Below are positions 1 through 5,052 of a DNA stretch of 7,872 nt, piece by piece (position 1 is the stretch's first letter; each line of letters starts with the position of its first letter). The notes below the pieces were generated by a model. That model saw only the letters and a list, made by a program, of their open reading frames with translations. It was not told the origin of the DNA and did no database searches. This DNA is from Bacillota bacterium (lineage in GTDB: Bacteria; Bacillota; Bacilli; Bacillales; Bacillaceae_J). Location: positions 1-7,872 of the forward strand of contig JAEWMK010000351.1 in assembly GCA_023457235.1 (NCBI GenBank), read 5' to 3'. A program made the position numbers and the translations under genes.

Positions 1-130
1 TTAAATATCGCACCTCTACCCCACCGATTGAAAAAGTGAGGTTATTATTCAATTGTTTTATATTATATTTATATACTATTCCTTCAAAATTGTCAAATTA
101 CAATAATAATACTAATTTTCCAAAAAACAT

Positions 131-163
131 AAAAACTGACACCTCATTCCAGTGCCAGTTTTT
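131..163 (-). terminator. Rho-independent terminator of gltT
   Basis: A stem of AAAAACTG pairs with CAGTTTTT. On the minus-strand RNA it continues through a G-U wobble and CAC/GTG around a 9-base loop, giving a 12-bp stem. A T-rich run follows on the minus strand, and the structure starts 10 bases after the gltT stop codon. The wobble pairs only in minus-strand RNA, which fits termination of gltT. Confidence 0.9.
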
Positions 164-173
164 ATTATTACTA

Positions 174-1454
174 TTAAGCTGCATTTTTGATGGAAGCATA
201 GTATTGTTCTCTCTTCGTATTGTCGAAACGACCTTCCCATTTTGACATAACGATTGCAGCAAGTGAGTTACCACATACGTTTACAACTGTACGTGCCATA
301 TCAAGAAGTCTGTCAACTCCAGCAATGAAAGCAAGCCCCTCTAATGGAATTCCTACTGTTCCTAGTGTTGCTAAAAGTACTACGAATGATACGCCCGGTA
401 CGCCAGCAATACCTTTAGATGTAACCATTAATACTAATACTAATGTAATCTGTTCACTAATGCTTAGATTAATACCATACATTTGTGCGATGAAAATAGC
501 TGCAAGTGCTTGATATAAGGTTGAACCATCGAGATTAAAGGAATAACCCGTTGGGACAACAAATGAAACAATATCTCTTGGACAACCGAACTTTTCCATT
601 TTCTCGATGATCTTTGGTAACACTGTTTCAGAGCTTGATGTTGAATAAGCTAATAGTAGCTCTTCTTTTAATACAGTGAAAATGTGGAAAATATTGATGC
701 CAACTAATTTAGCGATACCACCTAGTACTACCAAAATAAAGAACGCCATCGTTACATAAACAAGAATCATCAATTTTCCAAGTGGAACTAAAGATGCTAA
801 ACCAAATTTAGAAACTGTCACACCAATTAAGCCAAATACACCGAATGGAGCAAACTTCATTACAAAGTTTGTTACCCAGAACATTGCATCTGCTACACCC
901 TCGAAGAAGGCAAGCACTGGTTTCCCTTTTTCACCAATCGCAGCTACCCCTAATCCGAATACTACAGAGAAGAAGATTATAGCAAGCATGTTTCCATCTG
1001 CCATTGCTGATACAACGTTTGTTGGAACTATGCCTACAATAATGTCTAATACACCATGGCTTTCACCTGAAACTTGTTCTGTTGTTTCAACATAGCTGCC
1101 GATGTCTGTTTTTGTAAGTTGAGACATATCGATGCCTGCACCAGGTTGAAAAATATTTGCAGCAAATAAACCAACTAGAATTGCAATCGTTGTAACAATT
1201 TCAAAGTAAATTAGTGTTTTACCACCAAGTTTACCTAATTGTTTAAGATCGCCAGTTCCTGCTACCCCGATAACTAGAGTAGAAACAATAATTGGAACTA
1301 CAATCATTTTAATTAAATTAAGGAAGATTGTTCCTAGTGGCTTTAAGTACGTATCCACTCCTGGGTGTCCATAAAAAATCGCACCTACGATAATACCCAG
1401 AATTAACCCCGCTAAAATTTGATAAGCAAGAGGAAAGCTAAACTTTTTCTTCAT
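174..1454 (-). CDS. gltT: Glutamate/aspartate:cation symporter (DAACS family, GltT-like)
   Basis: This is a secondary transporter of the dicarboxylate/amino acid:cation symporter family (SDF fold). It should import acidic amino acids across the cytoplasmic membrane with Na+ and/or H+. The 426 residues match full-length family members. Visible landmarks are the hairpin-1 serine-rich tip STSSSET (271-277), the TM7 motif NLDGST (307-312), the hairpin-2 loop SKGIAGVPG (346-354), and the TM8 binding residues D385, R388, T389 and N392. These TM8 residues correspond to archaeal GltPh D394, R397, T398 and N401; the arginine indicates acidic amino-acid or dicarboxylate substrates. The sequence resembles GltT of Geobacillus and B. 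subtilis more than GltP or DctP. I chose the ATG at 1454 because AAGGGGTGA (1462-1470) lies 7 bases upstream. A TTG two codons earlier would sit almost on that ribosome binding site. The gene lies downstream of glnK-glnL with its own putative regulatory region. Glutamate versus C4-dicarboxylate preference cannot be proven from sequence. Confidence 0.93.
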   Translation of the reverse strand: MKKKFSFPLAYQILAGLILGIIVGAIFYGHPGVDTYLKPLGTIFLNLIKMIVVPIIVSTLVIGVAGTGDLKQLGKLGGKTLIYFEIVTTIAILVGLFAANIFQPGAGIDMSQLTKTDIGSYVETTEQVSGESHGVLDIIVGIVPTNVVSAMADGNMLAIIFFSVVFGLGVAAIGEKGKPVLAFFEGVADAMFWVTNFVMKFAPFGVFGLIGVTVSKFGLASLVPLGKLMILVYVTMAFFILVVLGGIAKLVGINIFHIFTVLKEELLLAYSTSSSETVLPKIIEKMEKFGCPRDIVSFVVPTGYSFNLDGSTLYQALAAIFIAQMYGINLSISEQITLVLVLMVTSKGIAGVPGVSFVVLLATLGTVGIPLEGLAFIAGVDRLLDMARTVVNVCGNSLAAIVMSKWEGRFDNTKREQYYASIKNAA

Positions 1455-1478
1455 TAACAAGTCACCCCTTTTTTATAT

Positions 1479-1492
1479 AGAAAACGCTTACT
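1479..1492 (-). promoter_or_regulatory. cre-like site, proximal to gltT
   Basis: The minus strand reads AGTAAGCGTTTTCT. It matches the core of the CcpA catabolite-responsive element TGNAANCGNNNNCA and fails only at the first and last bases. It lies between the presumed transcription start and the gltT ribosome binding site, so bound CcpA could block elongation. Its centre is 21 bp from the distal cre, putting both on the same face of the helix. Confidence 0.5.
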
Positions 1493-1499
1493 ACATAAC

Positions 1500-1513
1500 T
1501 GAGTTCGCTTACA
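1500..1513 (-). promoter_or_regulatory. cre site (CcpA), distal to gltT
   Basis: The minus strand reads TGTAAGCGAACTCA and matches TGNAANCGNNNNCA at every fixed position. It lies immediately downstream of a TAAAAT -10-like hexamer, so bound CcpA would overlap the transcription start and repress gltT when a preferred sugar is present. CcpA action is inferred from the match; no ccpA gene is visible here. Confidence 0.62.
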
Positions 1514-1518
1514 TTCTC

Positions 1519-1556
1519 ATTTTAAGGGTAACCTACTTAATCCGACTTAATCCGAC
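1519..1556 (-). promoter_or_regulatory. Putative activated promoter of gltT with tandem 10-bp repeats
   Basis: The minus strand carries two head-to-tail copies of GTCGGATTAA (1537-1556), followed by a degenerate third copy beginning GTAGGTTA. A TAAAAT -10-like hexamer lies at 1519-1524. With a 17-bp spacer the -35 hexamer would be AGTCGG, a poor match to TTGACA, and it falls inside the repeats. A weak -35 covered by repeats with one-helical-turn period is typical of an activator-dependent promoter. The adjacent glnL product is the obvious candidate activator. The repeat is directly visible; the promoter and its regulator are inferred. Confidence 0.42.
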
Positions 1557-1588
1557 ATAATAAGCTAAAAAAATTTCCTTTTTTATTT

Positions 1589-2476
1589 TTAACCCTGACT
1601 GAATTTTTTCATGGTTTCCACATACAATACCTGAAGAAATTTACGAATGTTAATTTTGTATTTTGCCTGATCATTTCTTCCTTCCTCAATCATGATCATA
1701 TGGTTCCTTACTTCTTGAAAATCAAAATAACGGGGTGCATAATATTCAAACTCAGGATTAGTATAATCAATAGCTCCTAATGAAGCTAAATTATTGATCG
1801 CGGCTTGTATAGTTCTCCGTATGCGCTGTTCAATTGCTTTGCTTTCTTTTGCAATGTCCACATTGGCAGATTCGCCTTTCATCGCAATTGCTTCATATAA
1901 ATCCTTCAATGGCGGTAATTGGGCTGTTTTATCAGTTTGGTTCATCAAAAATTCAATAATAGCTACGACATCATCACTGCCTGCTTCACCTATAACTCCC
2001 ATATCATTTAAAATTGATAAAACAGTTTCCTTTACTGTAACCTTTCTTTTAACTGTGCCGAGCCCAATTTTTGTGAGGGATTCTTGGATCGCTTGGAGGG
2101 AGTCTTTTAGTTTAAACTGCTCAGCAGTTCTTCTTAAAATGCTTTGGACCTCTACACGATTAATCGGTTTATTTATAAAAAATTCGACCCCTTTTTCATA
2201 TGCCTCTGCCACCATGTCTTTGTTAACAACTTGGGAGATCATAATGAATTGTCCTTCGAAGCCTTCTCTTTTTAAGTATTCAATTGTTTCAATTCCGTCT
2301 AACTCCGGCATCAGAAAGTCAATCAAAACTACGTCGGGATGCATCGTAATAATGGATTTAAGGCCTTTCGCCCCACTTTCGGCCTCCCCAATTACAACCC
2401 CAAGATCCCCTTCTGTAATAATATTCTTCAACATCATTCTACTAGCTCTATCATCATCTACAATGAAATACCGCAG
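1589..2476 (-). CDS. glnL: Response regulator with C-terminal YcbB domain (GlnL-like)
   Basis: This is the cytoplasmic transcriptional response regulator partner of the upstream kinase. From the chosen start it is 295 residues. The receiver domain (about 1-122) has the acidic triad D7-D8-D9, phosphoacceptor D53 in LIDFLMP, S81 and the conserved lysine K103 followed by proline. The C-terminal half (about 150-290) is a helical YcbB-type DNA-binding domain with EQRIRRTIQAAINNLASLG near 216-234, as in B. subtilis GlnL (YcbB), which activates a glutaminase/glutamine transporter operon. I placed the start at CTG (2476) because the family begins with M-R-[FY]-F-I-x-D-D-D at exactly this codon. A weak Shine-Dalgarno AAAGTGAG sits 9 bases upstream, and glnK ends 10 bases before. 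The alternative ATG at 2536 adds 20 residues, overlaps glnK by 50 bases and has no ribosome binding site. No clear terminator follows, so readthrough into gltT is likely. The signal and target are inferred. Confidence 0.9.
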   Translation of the reverse strand: MRYFIVDDDRASRMMLKNIITEGDLGVVIGEAESGAKGLKSIITMHPDVVLIDFLMPELDGIETIEYLKREGFEGQFIMISQVVNKDMVAEAYEKGVEFFINKPINRVEVQSILRRTAEQFKLKDSLQAIQESLTKIGLGTVKRKVTVKETVLSILNDMGVIGEAGSDDVVAIIEFLMNQTDKTAQLPPLKDLYEAIAMKGESANVDIAKESKAIEQRIRRTIQAAINNLASLGAIDYTNPEFEYYAPRYFDFQEVRNHMIMIEEGRNDQAKYKINIRKFLQVLYVETMKKFSQG

Positions 2477-2485
2477 TTTTAAACA

Positions 2486-2493
2486 CTCACTTT
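2486..2493 (-). promoter_or_regulatory. Ribosome binding site deciding the glnL CTG start
   Basis: AAAGTGAG on the minus strand lies 9 bases before the CTG codon and contains the glnK stop codon TGA. This arrangement fits translational coupling of glnK and glnL. It is weaker than the ribosome binding sites of neighbouring genes, so GlnL synthesis may depend on ribosomes finishing GlnK. Confidence 0.4.
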
Positions 2494-3761
2494 CGCAAAA
2501 TAATTGATGGGATTTTAATTTTGAAAATAGTTCCATTTTCTGAAGTATTTACTTCAACTTGACCTTGAAGGGTATGAACAATCTCTTGTACATGGGAAAG
2601 TCCAATTCCTGTGGCAGCAACACCATGATCATTGTATTTTGTTGTATAGCCTGGTTCAAAAATAATTGGGAGATCTCCTTTTGGAATACCAGGCCCAGAA
2701 TCTACAATAACAAAAAACGTACTTTCCTGCTCCTCATATATATTTATATTGATTTCCCCTATTTCTTCAATCGCTTCAACGGCATTAGCCGTAATGTTAT
2801 TTAATAAAGCAAGTAGGGGAATTAGTTGATCGGTTTGATAATCAATCGAGATATTTCCTTTTAAAACTATTTTCTTTTTTAAAAGCTCACTATATTTTTC
2901 ATTGGCACTTATAACAAGATTCATGGCATCAGATAGTGAGACAGCGTTATCCATTTTCTGTTCACCTATTTTTGTAAGTCCAGCTAATATTCGCTGGGAA
3001 TCTTTTTTTACCTCATGAATTTCTTGTGCGATATGTAATGCTTGTACACTTAATTGATTAAGATTTTCCTGCTTTAACTTCCGATAAAGATCGTGGCTCT
3101 CTGCCGTAATTTTTTCGATATGATTCATTGACTTTTGTAAATATAATGTTTCGCCATATAAATCTGAGCCGACCTTTAGCAGCTCCTCTACTCTTTTTTT
3201 CTGTTCGGAAACGGTGATGGACCCATACAATCCTACTACAAAATAGCTTCTCAGTAATGCAACACCGCTTAATATTGCAAAATCATTAAACCCTATACTC
3301 GGTTGATCCAATAATAAATGCCTTACGAAATGTTCAGTCCCGTTCCCAACAACCTCAAATAACGAAGCCCATGCACCTAATATCAGGGGAAATGTTTTAT
3401 ACTTTTCTACTTTAATTATATGCAAACCCAGGGCATAGATAAAATAGTATAAAAAGACCGCGACATGCTCTAAAAGGCTTTTTGAAAACAAAACTTCATA
3501 AAGGATAAAATCCTCAATCATCCGAAAACATACGACTGTGATCCCAGTTGCTACACCGATACGTATTAGTGAAACTACAGGGGGTCGAACTAATATGAGA
3601 AGAAAAAAGGTGATACTTCCTAAACCAAAACGAAAAGCGTCCCCTTCATAAGGAACGAATCTAAATTCACCGGCAAACGTCGTCAGCAAGGCCGTAAGTA
3701 AAATATAAAATCCATTGGCTTGATGTTGATTGTTGCTAAAAAGTTTGTTTGTAATAGCCAT
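2487..3761 (-). CDS. glnK: Membrane sensor histidine kinase (GlnK/YcbA-like)
   Basis: This is a 424-residue membrane-bound histidine kinase expected to phosphorylate the GlnL-type regulator encoded immediately after it. The N-terminal half has about six hydrophobic segments (roughly 17-30, 46-58, 62-80, 97-116, 123-138 and 160-182) and no large external domain, so the signal is probably sensed in or at the membrane. A coiled-coil-like linker (about 184-235) leads to the phosphoacceptor motif EIHEVKKD with H249. The catalytic domain shows the N-box NNITANAVEAIE (321-332, key N326), the G1 box DSGPGIP (354-360), the F-box IFEPGYTTK (367-375) and the G2 box GIGLSHV (385-391), so it looks enzymatically intact. 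The layout matches B. subtilis GlnK (YcbA), reported to respond to glutamine. The neighbouring gltT suggests glutamate/aspartate or a related compound here. The ATG at 3761 is preceded by AGGAGA at 6 to 7 bases. Confidence 0.92.
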   Translation of the reverse strand: MAITNKLFSNNQHQANGFYILLTALLTTFAGEFRFVPYEGDAFRFGLGSITFFLLILVRPPVVSLIRIGVATGITVVCFRMIEDFILYEVLFSKSLLEHVAVFLYYFIYALGLHIIKVEKYKTFPLILGAWASLFEVVGNGTEHFVRHLLLDQPSIGFNDFAILSGVALLRSYFVVGLYGSITVSEQKKRVEELLKVGSDLYGETLYLQKSMNHIEKITAESHDLYRKLKQENLNQLSVQALHIAQEIHEVKKDSQRILAGLTKIGEQKMDNAVSLSDAMNLVISANEKYSELLKKKIVLKGNISIDYQTDQLIPLLALLNNITANAVEAIEEIGEININIYEEQESTFFVIVDSGPGIPKGDLPIIFEPGYTTKYNDHGVAATGIGLSHVQEIVHTLQGQVEVNTSENGTIFKIKIPSIILRK

Positions 3762-3805
3762 TGAAATCTCCTGTCAACGTCTTCCCTTTTATCTTAATAA
3801 TTAAT

Positions 3806-3834
3806 ATTATATACATTTCACTTAAAAAGGTCAG
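3806..3834 (-). promoter_or_regulatory. Sigma-A-type promoter of glnK-glnL
   Basis: On the minus strand a perfect TATAAT (3806-3811) is separated by 17 bp from CTGACC (3829-3834), which matches TTGACA at four of six positions. The start point would fall near 3799, giving a leader of about 38 bases before the glnK ATG. The -35 hexamer lies inside the last codons of the upstream 84-residue membrane protein gene. Confidence 0.6.
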
Positions 3835-4072
3835 CAATAAGACCGACGATAAATATAATAATAAATGATCCAACTAGTGCCGGAATCAACGAAACCCCCA
3901 AAACCGTTGGACCCCATGGTCCGAAAATTACCGAGCCTATCCATTCACCAATAAAGCCCGCTATTAATAGCCCTGCCCAACTTCCCGGCATACTGAATGG
4001 GGATAATTTTTCGGCCACAGCAGCTATAATCACAACAATAATGGCTATGATCAAAAATGAAAGAATACTCAT
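3818..4072 (-). CDS. GlsB/YeaQ/YmgE-family small membrane protein
   Basis: This 84-residue integral membrane protein belongs to the family called transglycosylase-associated protein or GlsB/YeaQ/YmgE. The family is often linked to general or envelope stress, but its molecular activity is unknown. Three hydrophobic helices are visible at about 3-19, 31-50 and 55-81. A glycine-rich stretch includes PGSWAGLLIAGFIGEWIG (29-46), and the loop GPWGP (51-55) is typical of the family. The length is normal. The start ATG has AAAGGAG upstream with an 8-base spacer. The gene precedes glnK in the same direction with no terminator between them, but glnK has its own promoter, so a shared function is not implied. 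Confidence 0.87.
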   Translation of the reverse strand: MSILSFLIIAIIVVIIAAVAEKLSPFSMPGSWAGLLIAGFIGEWIGSVIFGPWGPTVLGVSLIPALVGSFIIIFIVGLIADLFK

Positions 4073-4090
4073 TAAAAAAACTCCTTTTTA

Positions 4091-4175
4091 CTAACATATG
4101 CAAGTCCTTTATTGAGTGTTCAAGGTCAAACAAAAAAGGAGTTCAAATTTATGAACTCCTTTTTTCATATGTTAG
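4091..4175. repeat. 10-bp inverted repeat CTAACATATG flanking a terminator
   Basis: CTAACATATG (4091-4100) and its exact reverse complement CATATGTTAG (4166-4175) bracket 65 bases that contain the intrinsic terminator. The distal copy overlaps the stop codon of the 107-residue gene. The proximal copy lies just upstream of the 84-residue protein's ribosome binding site. The repeats do not extend further inward or outward. Confidence 0.6.
4132..4165 (-). terminator. Strong intrinsic terminator after the ABA-sandwich gene
   Basis: A perfect 14-bp stem (arms 4132-4145 and 4152-4165) encloses a 6-base loop. The core GGAGTTCA/TGAACTCC is flanked by six A and six T bases, so it could act in both directions. 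It starts 6 bases past the stop codon of the 107-residue gene and insulates it from the downstream 84-residue protein gene. Confidence 0.92.
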
Positions 4176-4495
4176 CACAAAGTACTCCAAATTCTGCTGC
4201 TGTCCGCTGTTGAGCTTTTTTCGATGATTGAATAAGCCGCATTTGTAATTGCTTGTGGAAGTGTTTCTCCGGTACCCTTAGCATCATTAAAGCTTACCTC
4301 AGATGTTCCGTTTGTTTTGTAAGTAAATCCGAACTTTTGTAATCTGTCTACAATTAACATCGCATGGTCAAGATTTTTTTCAGGCTGGAATTCTGAATCA
4401 TGGATGAACGTACGGCTTTCATGATCATACCATCTATCCCATCTATTTAATTTCCAACCAAAGATTCTCCGAGCGATCGCATCAATTTTGTTCAT
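4172..4495 (-). CDS. Phage ABA-sandwich (BC1872-type) small protein
   Basis: This 107-residue soluble protein resembles the phage ABA sandwich domain family typified by B. cereus BC1872. Such proteins are found in Bacillus phages and as orphan chromosomal genes, and their function is unknown. Supporting features are the opening IARRIFGWK (7-15), an aromatic W/Y-rich stretch (14-30), a PEKNLDHAMLIVDRL segment (38-52), an FGFTY strand (55-59) and a C-terminal helix with LPQAITNAAYSIIE (79-92). The family assignment is from memory of its pattern and is moderately secure. The ATG is preceded by AAAGGGGA with a spacer of about 8 bases. The gene appears monocistronic, with an upstream palindromic region and a dedicated strong terminator. 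No other phage genes are visible in the window, so it is a domesticated or stray gene rather than part of a recognisable prophage here. Confidence 0.8.
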   Translation of the reverse strand: MNKIDAIARRIFGWKLNRWDRWYDHESRTFIHDSEFQPEKNLDHAMLIVDRLQKFGFTYKTNGTSEVSFNDAKGTGETLPQAITNAAYSIIEKSSTADSSRIWSTLC

Positions 4496-4545
4496 GTCCG
4501 ATTTCCCCTTTTCTCAAAATTTTTAAGTATTTATTTAAAATTTTG

Positions 4546-4588
4546 TTGTTATATAACAATTTATTTTATTGTTTTTAATTATATAACA
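4546..4588. promoter_or_regulatory. Palindromic operator-like sites upstream of the ABA-sandwich gene
   Basis: A perfect 14-bp palindrome TTGTTATATAACAA (4546-4559) is followed 30 bp away by a partial copy sharing TTATATAACA (4579-4588). The second copy contains, on the minus strand, a TATAAT hexamer that could be the -10 of the downstream-reading 107-residue gene, though no good -35 is visible. Two similar palindromes three helical turns apart at a promoter suggest a dimeric repressor. I cannot name one, and the sites do not match the GlnR/TnrA, LexA or Rex consensus. Confidence 0.4.
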
Positions 4589-4633
4589 GAAATGAAACAA
4601 TTGCTACACCTAATTTCAAAAATTTTTGAAAAA

Positions 4634-4715
4634 TGGGTCACAGGGTCGGGTTCTGAGTGGGACATGGGGTCGGGTTCTGCGGCCTTTGTTTGCAACGGTC
4701 TATTCTGTGTCCCAC
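4634..4715. repeat. REP-like intergenic element with 24-bp tandem duplication
   Basis: Two adjacent 24-bp units (4634-4657 and 4658-4681) agree at 20 of 24 positions and share GGGTCGGGTTCTG. The second unit opens an inverted repeat, GTGGGACA (4657-4664) against TGTCCCAC (4708-4715), around a GC-rich interior that differs sharply from the AT-rich surroundings. I recall similar GGGAC/GGGTTCTG sequences as dispersed intergenic repeats in Bacillaceae, but copy number cannot be seen from one window. Confidence 0.55.
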
Positions 4716-4792
4716 CAATTAGTCACAAATAAGTAAGAATTTCAAGATTTACAAAGTAAAATGGGTAGTAAAATTATTATGTTGGTAAAAAT

Positions 4793-4986
4793 CAAATGCG
4801 CCTTGGCGTATTTGCGCCCAGATTTTTTCGAGCTTGCTCGAAAAACTACCTCTGAAAATCTGAGGCATCCGCCGGAGGCTTTAACTTTATTCATCCGGGG
4901 TTTGTACCCCCACTGAATTAAAATACTAATTCGCATTCATCTCACCACTTATGGAAGTGGGAGACTTCTGCTAAATAAAGTTAAAG
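4793..4986 (+). mobile_element. IS200/IS605-type right-end remnant with omega-RNA-like scaffold
   Basis: This non-coding stretch folds into successive hairpins on plus-strand RNA. They are: 4793-4802/4805-4814 (10 pairs, one G-U); a perfect 10-bp hairpin at 4824-4833/4836-4845, nested in CAGATTTT/AAAATCTG (4820-4827/4855-4862); 4889-4893/4914-4918 with GGGG/CCCC inside; and 4941-4950/4955-4963 with a bulged A. The last hairpin is followed by GTGGGAGACTTCTGCT, which I recognise from memory as the 3' end of right ends and omega-RNA scaffolds of Bacillus tnpB elements. In those elements the guide starts about here. No tnpA or tnpB reading frame is present; the only open frame across it, on the minus strand, is not credible as protein. 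It is therefore a solo end, decayed remnant or non-autonomous derivative. The exact boundaries are uncertain, and the 4793-4845 part might be a separate repeat. Confidence 0.58.
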
Positions 4987-4992
4987 AGATTT

Positions 4993-5018
4993 AAAATTAC
5001 TAGAGTCTAAGTAATTTT
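4993..5018 (+). promoter_or_regulatory. Leader hairpin upstream of the sigma-54 activator gene
   Basis: The arms AAAATTACTAG and CTA-A-GTAATTTT form an 11-bp AT-rich stem with one bulged A and a 3-base loop, ending 34 bases before the ATG. A short T run closes the 3' arm. It could be a weak terminator for RNA arriving from the upstream remnant, or an operator in the activator's own control region. I see no convincing sigma-A promoter nearby. Confidence 0.35.
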
Positions 5019-5052
5019 TAAAATAATAAAATGTCTTGGAGGAGATATAGAA

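Noticed and set aside
1..130. Tail of a further gene at the left edge.
   Set aside because: Stops occur quickly in the frames I checked, and no ribosome binding site or recognisable peptide is present; the stretch is AT-rich and I see nothing supportable.
1566..1588. Possible terminator between glnL and gltT.
   Set aside because: Only an A/T-only pairing with no GC stem is present, which is unlikely to stop polymerase; I treat it as readthrough.
1461..1588. The B. subtilis GlnL site TTTTGT-N4-TTTTGT.
   Set aside because: I looked on both strands of the gltT upstream region and did not find it; only the different GTCGGATTAA repeat is present.
2477..2536. Extension of GlnL to the ATG at 2536.
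   Set aside because: There is no ribosome binding site, it overlaps glnK by 50 bases, and the extra residues are outside the receiver fold.
4667..4680. GG and TGC at -24/-12 spacing inside the REP-like element.
   Set aside because: It lacks the leading T and the CAC of the sigma-54 consensus and lies in a repeat, so spacing alone is not enough.
4803..4816. TTGGCGTATTTGCG resembling a sigma-54 -24/-12 promoter before the activator gene.
   Set aside because: The GG-to-GC distance is about 3 bases too short, and the sequence is explained by the 4793-4814 hairpin.
4742..4936. Open frame of 64 codons on the minus strand.
   Set aside because: It reads through the hairpins of the putative omega-RNA/right end, has no ribosome binding site and no protein-like composition.
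4658..4986. CRISPR array.
   Set aside because: Repeats occur as a single duplication or inverted pairs, with no regularly spaced repeat-spacer units and no cas genes.
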